Positions 61,444-64,000 of a DNA stretch of 64,000 nt are shown piece by piece. Source of the stretch: Glycomyces fuscus (GTDB taxonomy: Bacteria; Actinomycetota; Actinomycetes; Streptosporangiales; Streptosporangiaceae); the NCBI GenBank assembly GCA_002529455.1, contig NYMS01000048.1, positions 310,001 through 374,000 on the forward strand, in the 5' to 3' direction. The notes below the pieces were generated by a model. That model saw only the letters and a program-made list of their open reading frames with translations, made no database searches and was not told the origin of the DNA. Both the position numbers and the translations under genes were made by a program. Positions within the stretch are counted from its first letter, which is position 1. Each line of letters starts with the position of its first letter.

Positions 61444-62114
61444 GCCGGACCACCATGAGCCCGGATTTACCGGGGATATAACGGCATCGGTCGGATGACC
61501 GAAAGGCGGAGCGGGGTCGTCGCGCGCGTGGTGCGGCGGCCCCGACCCCTCCGCCGGGACGGGCCCCGTGGCAGGGGGTTCCCTTCGCGGCCGGACAGGC
61601 CGTGTGAACCGGCGGTCCCGGGCGTGTGTCCCACCGGGCGGACCGAAGTTTTTTGCCGATCGAGGCGGGACGAAGACGACCACTCTCCGCTGAACCTTGT
61701 TTACGCAGGTCAATGTAGTCGGTGTATTTTCCCTTCCTTTAAATTGTCACGGAAGGGATCACGATAACTACACATGGTGATTTATCGGGTCTTGACGGTA
61801 TCATCTCTGCGGCCTAGCGTGCTGAGAGCGGGTCGAGGCCCGTGGAGTTTGCCGAAGTGGATCGAGAACGACGGTAAGCGGGGAGAGGGATCGCCGGACG
61901 CGGTCCGCGCCCCCGCGCGCATGCGCGCCCTCGGTGGAGTCTGTCCGTCCCAGCCTCCAGCGAACCGGCGGCCCCTGCGACGTCCGTGCGCCCGCCCCCA
62001 GTCCCTGTGCCAGAGGGATGCGTGGGGGACACCGGTGCGCCCGGGGGTATCCGTCGCGTCGGAGCGGGGAAGGCCCCGTGCCTGGCGCGCTCGCGTCCAC
62101 CAGGTGACGAGTCG
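61444..62114. other. Long intergenic region, AT-rich in its second half
   Basis: 671 bp between lysS and the LuxR-type gene. 61640-61860 is far more AT-rich than the genome and holds a hairpin (CCCTTCC / GGAAGGG, 61731-61757) and the promoter listed separately. The remainder is likely a 5' leader of nearly 290 nt. No gene seen. Confidence 0.45.
61792..61820 (+). promoter_or_regulatory. Housekeeping-type promoter for the LuxR-family gene
   Basis: TTGACG (-35, 61792-61797), a 17-base spacer, TAGCGT (-10, 61815-61820): a good match to the principal sigma factor consensus of actinomycetes, in an AT-rich setting, with the next gene starting about 290 bp downstream. Confidence 0.65.
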
Positions 62115-62471
62115 ATGTTCCGCACTCACATGATGAGGGAGGACGGAGTGGAACAGGCCACACTCGTACGACGTACCGCTGAGGACCAGGGCACCCTGCA
62201 GACGAGGGAGCACCGGGAGAACGTGGTCCCCCTGCAGGCCCGCCCGCGCGAGACGGCTGTGAGCAGCCCCTACGCGCCGGTGGAACTGAACCACGAGGAA
62301 CTCGAACTGCTCGCCGAGATCGCCACCGGTGTCACCACGGAGGTGGCGGCCCGGCACCTCGAACTCAGCGCGCGCACCCTGCGCCGCCGCATCCGCAACA
62401 TCTGCGACGTGCTCGGCGTGAACACACCCATCGAGGCGGTCGTCTGGGCCGCGCGGCGCCAGCTCATCTGA
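62115..62471 (+). CDS. LuxR-type helix-turn-helix regulator
   Basis: 118 residues from ATG 62115. An N-terminal polar tail precedes a C-terminal GerE/LuxR-like DNA-binding domain: LNHEELELLAEIATGVTTEV, AARHLELSARTLRRRIRNIC, VLGVNTPIEAVVWAARRQLI. There is no receiver or ligand domain, so it may be a stand-alone or partner-controlled regulator. An alternative start is GTG 62148, which has GAGGGAGGA just upstream (107 residues). Preceded by a long leader and a strong promoter. Confidence 0.75.
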   Translation: MFRTHMMREDGVEQATLVRRTAEDQGTLQTREHRENVVPLQARPRETAVSSPYAPVELNHEELELLAEIATGVTTEVAARHLELSARTLRRRIRNICDVLGVNTPIEAVVWAARRQLI

Positions 62472-62559
62472 GCCGTCCGCGGCGCGGCGCCGCGGGCACA
62501 CGGCGGCGCGGGGCGCCCTCCGGAGGAAGAGCGATCCGGTGGGCCCCACACACCCGCCA

Positions 62560-62589
62560 CGGCACCCACCGGCACACCGGTGGGTGCCG
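62560..62589 (+). terminator. Hairpin terminator
   Basis: Perfect 13 bp stem CGGCACCCACCGG / CCGGTGGGTGCCG with CACA loop. Confidence 0.75.
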
Positions 62590-62650
62590 ACGCGTTTTCG
62601 GACAGCGCGCGTCCGCCGGGCGCGGGACCCGGGCGTAGTCTGGTCCGGCT

Positions 62651-63340
62651 ATGCCCGTTCGCCATGTTCACGTGCGCCGCGCCAGGACGCGCGACGTCGC
62701 CGCCGTCCGGCGCCTCGTCGACACCTACACCGTCGACCGGCGCGTGCTCTCCAAGAGCACCGTCAACCTCTACGAGGACGTCCAGGAGTTCTGGGTGGCC
62801 GAGGCCGAGGTGGTCCCCGACGCCCCGGGCCCCGCGGCCCCGGACCCCGTGTCCCCCCGCCCCGGTACCCAGCCCCCTCCCGGGGCGCCGGCCCCGCACC
62901 CCTCCCCGCCCGAGGCGCCCCCGACCGGCACGCCCGCGCCGGGAGCGGTCCGCGTCGGTCCCCCCGAGGCCGGGGCCGAGTACCGCGTGGTGGGCTGCGG
63001 CGCGCTGCACGTGCTCTGGGAGGACCTGGCGGAGGTGCGCACCGTCGCCGTGGACCCCTCCCTGCGCGGGTTCGGCGTCGGACACCGCATCGTGTCCGCG
63101 CTGCTCGACACCGCTCGGGAGTTGGGCGTGCGCCGTGTGTTCTGCCTGACATTCGAGACCGGTTTCTTCGCCAAACACGGCTTTGCCCCGATCCAGGGCA
63201 CGCCCGTCTCCTCCCGCGTGTACGAGGAACTCCTGCGTTCCTATGACGAGGGCGTCGCCGAATTTCTCGACTTGGAGCGGGTTAAGCCCAACACCCTCGG
63301 GAACACCCGCATGCTTGTGCACCTCGACGCGGCAACGTGA
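62651..63340 (+). CDS. argA: Amino-acid N-acetyltransferase (N-acetylglutamate synthase, Rv2747-like)
   Basis: GNAT enzyme of 229 residues acetylating glutamate at the start of arginine synthesis. It aligns with mycobacterial ArgA: RRARTRDVAAVRRLVDTY, NLYEDVQEFWVAE, VVGCGALHVLWEDLAEVRTV, acetyl-CoA loop DPSLRGFGVGHRIV, FCLTFETGFFAKHGFAPIQG, and ending VKPNTLGNTRML. Between EFWVAEAE and VVGCGALH there is an insert of about 55 residues, Pro/Ala/Gly-rich, absent from the mycobacterial protein. ATG 62651 lies about nine bases after a TAGTCT hexamer, suggesting a short leader. Confidence 0.85.
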   Translation: MPVRHVHVRRARTRDVAAVRRLVDTYTVDRRVLSKSTVNLYEDVQEFWVAEAEVVPDAPGPAAPDPVSPRPGTQPPPGAPAPHPSPPEAPPTGTPAPGAVRVGPPEAGAEYRVVGCGALHVLWEDLAEVRTVAVDPSLRGFGVGHRIVSALLDTARELGVRRVFCLTFETGFFAKHGFAPIQGTPVSSRVYEELLRSYDEGVAEFLDLERVKPNTLGNTRMLVHLDAAT

Positions 63341-63804
63341 ACCGCCCGCGTCTAAAGGTTTTCGCGCTCACTCGGGACCAAGTTCCCCATACGGGCCGCG
63401 GCCGGGCCAACAGCGCGCCCTCCCGCCTGTCCGCGCAGCTTATGCACAACCGGATGGCGGGGCCGGGGAAGGGTACGGGTAATGTGTACCCCGGGGGAGA
63501 GTCCCGCCCACACGTTGAAGGAAGTTCCGCGCAGCGGTGACGAAGGGTCGGGATTTGACGCCGACGGACACCGTGTTCCCCGAGGACACACCAGGACGCC
63601 GAACGCACGGCCGGACATTGACCCCCCACCGGGTTTGCCGGAGGCGTCTCGGGTACGTCCGGTGTCAAACCGGGGGCAAACGATGTCTATGATGTCCGGT
63701 ATGCGTTTGCCCGGGCGCCTGGCGAGCCATCCCCCAGGAGCAGCCCGACACTGAGTCGGGTATTTGCTGCAATAAGTAACAACCAGGAAGGGTGGACCGC
63801 TTCG
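63341..63804. other. Intergenic region with a promoter-like sequence
   Basis: 464 bp, no gene recognised. A TATGAT -10-like hexamer is at 63688-63693, about 110 bp before the next start. No structured RNA recognised. Confidence 0.4.
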
Positions 63805-64000
63805 ATGGGGAACTTTTTGTCGTCGGTGCTTCCCCCTGGACTGATCGACGTATTGTCGGCACTCATCCCGCCAGTGGTTGTCGGTGCGGTCTTCTGCACC
63901 TTCGTCATCCAGCTGCTGCGCAAGGAGATGGCACCCCGCCGGATGGACGGAAGCCTGGTCAGCAAGGACGGGGCGGCCAGGGGCGCGGGTGACGGCAGGG
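63805..64000 (+). CDS. Small membrane protein, 3' end cut by window
   Basis: Frame open to the window end; 65 residues visible. An N-terminal amphipathic part (GNFLSSVLPPGLIDVLSALI) runs into one transmembrane helix (PPVVVGAVFCTFVIQLLRKE), followed by a hydrophilic tail (APRRMDGSLVSKDGAARGAG). ATG 63805 has GGAAGGG about eleven bases upstream. Family not recognised; the overlapping alternative frame from 63792 codes a non-hydrophobic, low-quality sequence and is rejected. Confidence 0.55.
   Translation, partial: MGNFLSSVLPPGLIDVLSALIPPVVVGAVFCTFVIQLLRKEMAPRRMDGSLVSKDGAARGAGDGR

Overview
The window is chromosomal DNA from a very high-GC, spore-forming, mycelial actinomycete, most likely a Nocardiopsis or close relative. 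The evidence is the strong G/C bias at third codon positions, the chaplin (aerial-hypha coat) genes, actinobacterial families such as DUF3180, DUF2342 and DUF2520, the MFS-thymidylate kinase fusion, and a conserved gene order from ppa and ftsH through the folate and NAD/pantothenate genes to lysS. Genus assignment is inference. No phage, plasmid, transposase or CRISPR was seen.

Region 1 (1-16.4 kb) is accessory metabolism. It holds the 3' part of a LacZ-type beta-galactosidase, a ferric-reductase-like haem membrane protein, CsbD, a pyridoxal/HMP kinase, a TetR regulator with a DUF418 membrane protein, and a globin next to a PPOX flavin-fold protein. It ends with a minus-strand sugar operon: LacI regulator, lipoprotein binding protein, two permeases and a YicI-like alpha-xylosidase. 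That operon has no ATPase gene, and perfect palindromic operators lie in front of lacI.

Region 2 (16.5-24.3 kb) has an aconitase, tRNA-Leu(GAG), an M20 peptidase and a surface-protein cluster. The cluster comprises a secreted protein of unknown function, a chaplin with a charged stalk and an LAxTG sorting signal, and an unusual protein with five chaplin repeats in which every cysteine is replaced.

Region 3 (24.6-34 kb) is DNA replication and housekeeping: topA, an MFS-Tmk fusion, a peptidoglycan-binding protein on the opposite strand, holB, a secreted alpha/beta-hydrolase and tRNA-Thr(CGU).

Region 4 (34-38.2 kb) holds small and regulatory genes: a small hydrophobic protein, a DnaQ-type exonuclease, an unknown gene behind a near-consensus SOS box, a cupin protein, a small membrane protein, and a sigma-region-2-like membrane protein.

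Region 5 (38.5-61.4 kb) is a conserved housekeeping block: ppa, dacB, a DUF2342 metalloprotease, tilS, hpt, ftsH, folE, folP, an NTF2-like gene, a folB-folK fusion, DUF3180, two PH-domain membrane proteins, DUF2520, panC, a nadB-nadC fusion, coaX, a cation efflux gene and lysS. Two short chaplin genes sit inside this block. A ~130-190 bp structured intergenic repeat occurs three times (after ppa, folE and panC), each time starting directly after a TAG stop codon and in the gene's own orientation. This is the best candidate here for an undescribed element.

Region 6 (61.4-64 kb) holds an AT-rich intergenic region with a good promoter, a LuxR-type HTH gene, an ArgA-like acetyltransferase with a proline-rich insert, and the start of a small membrane protein cut by the window end.
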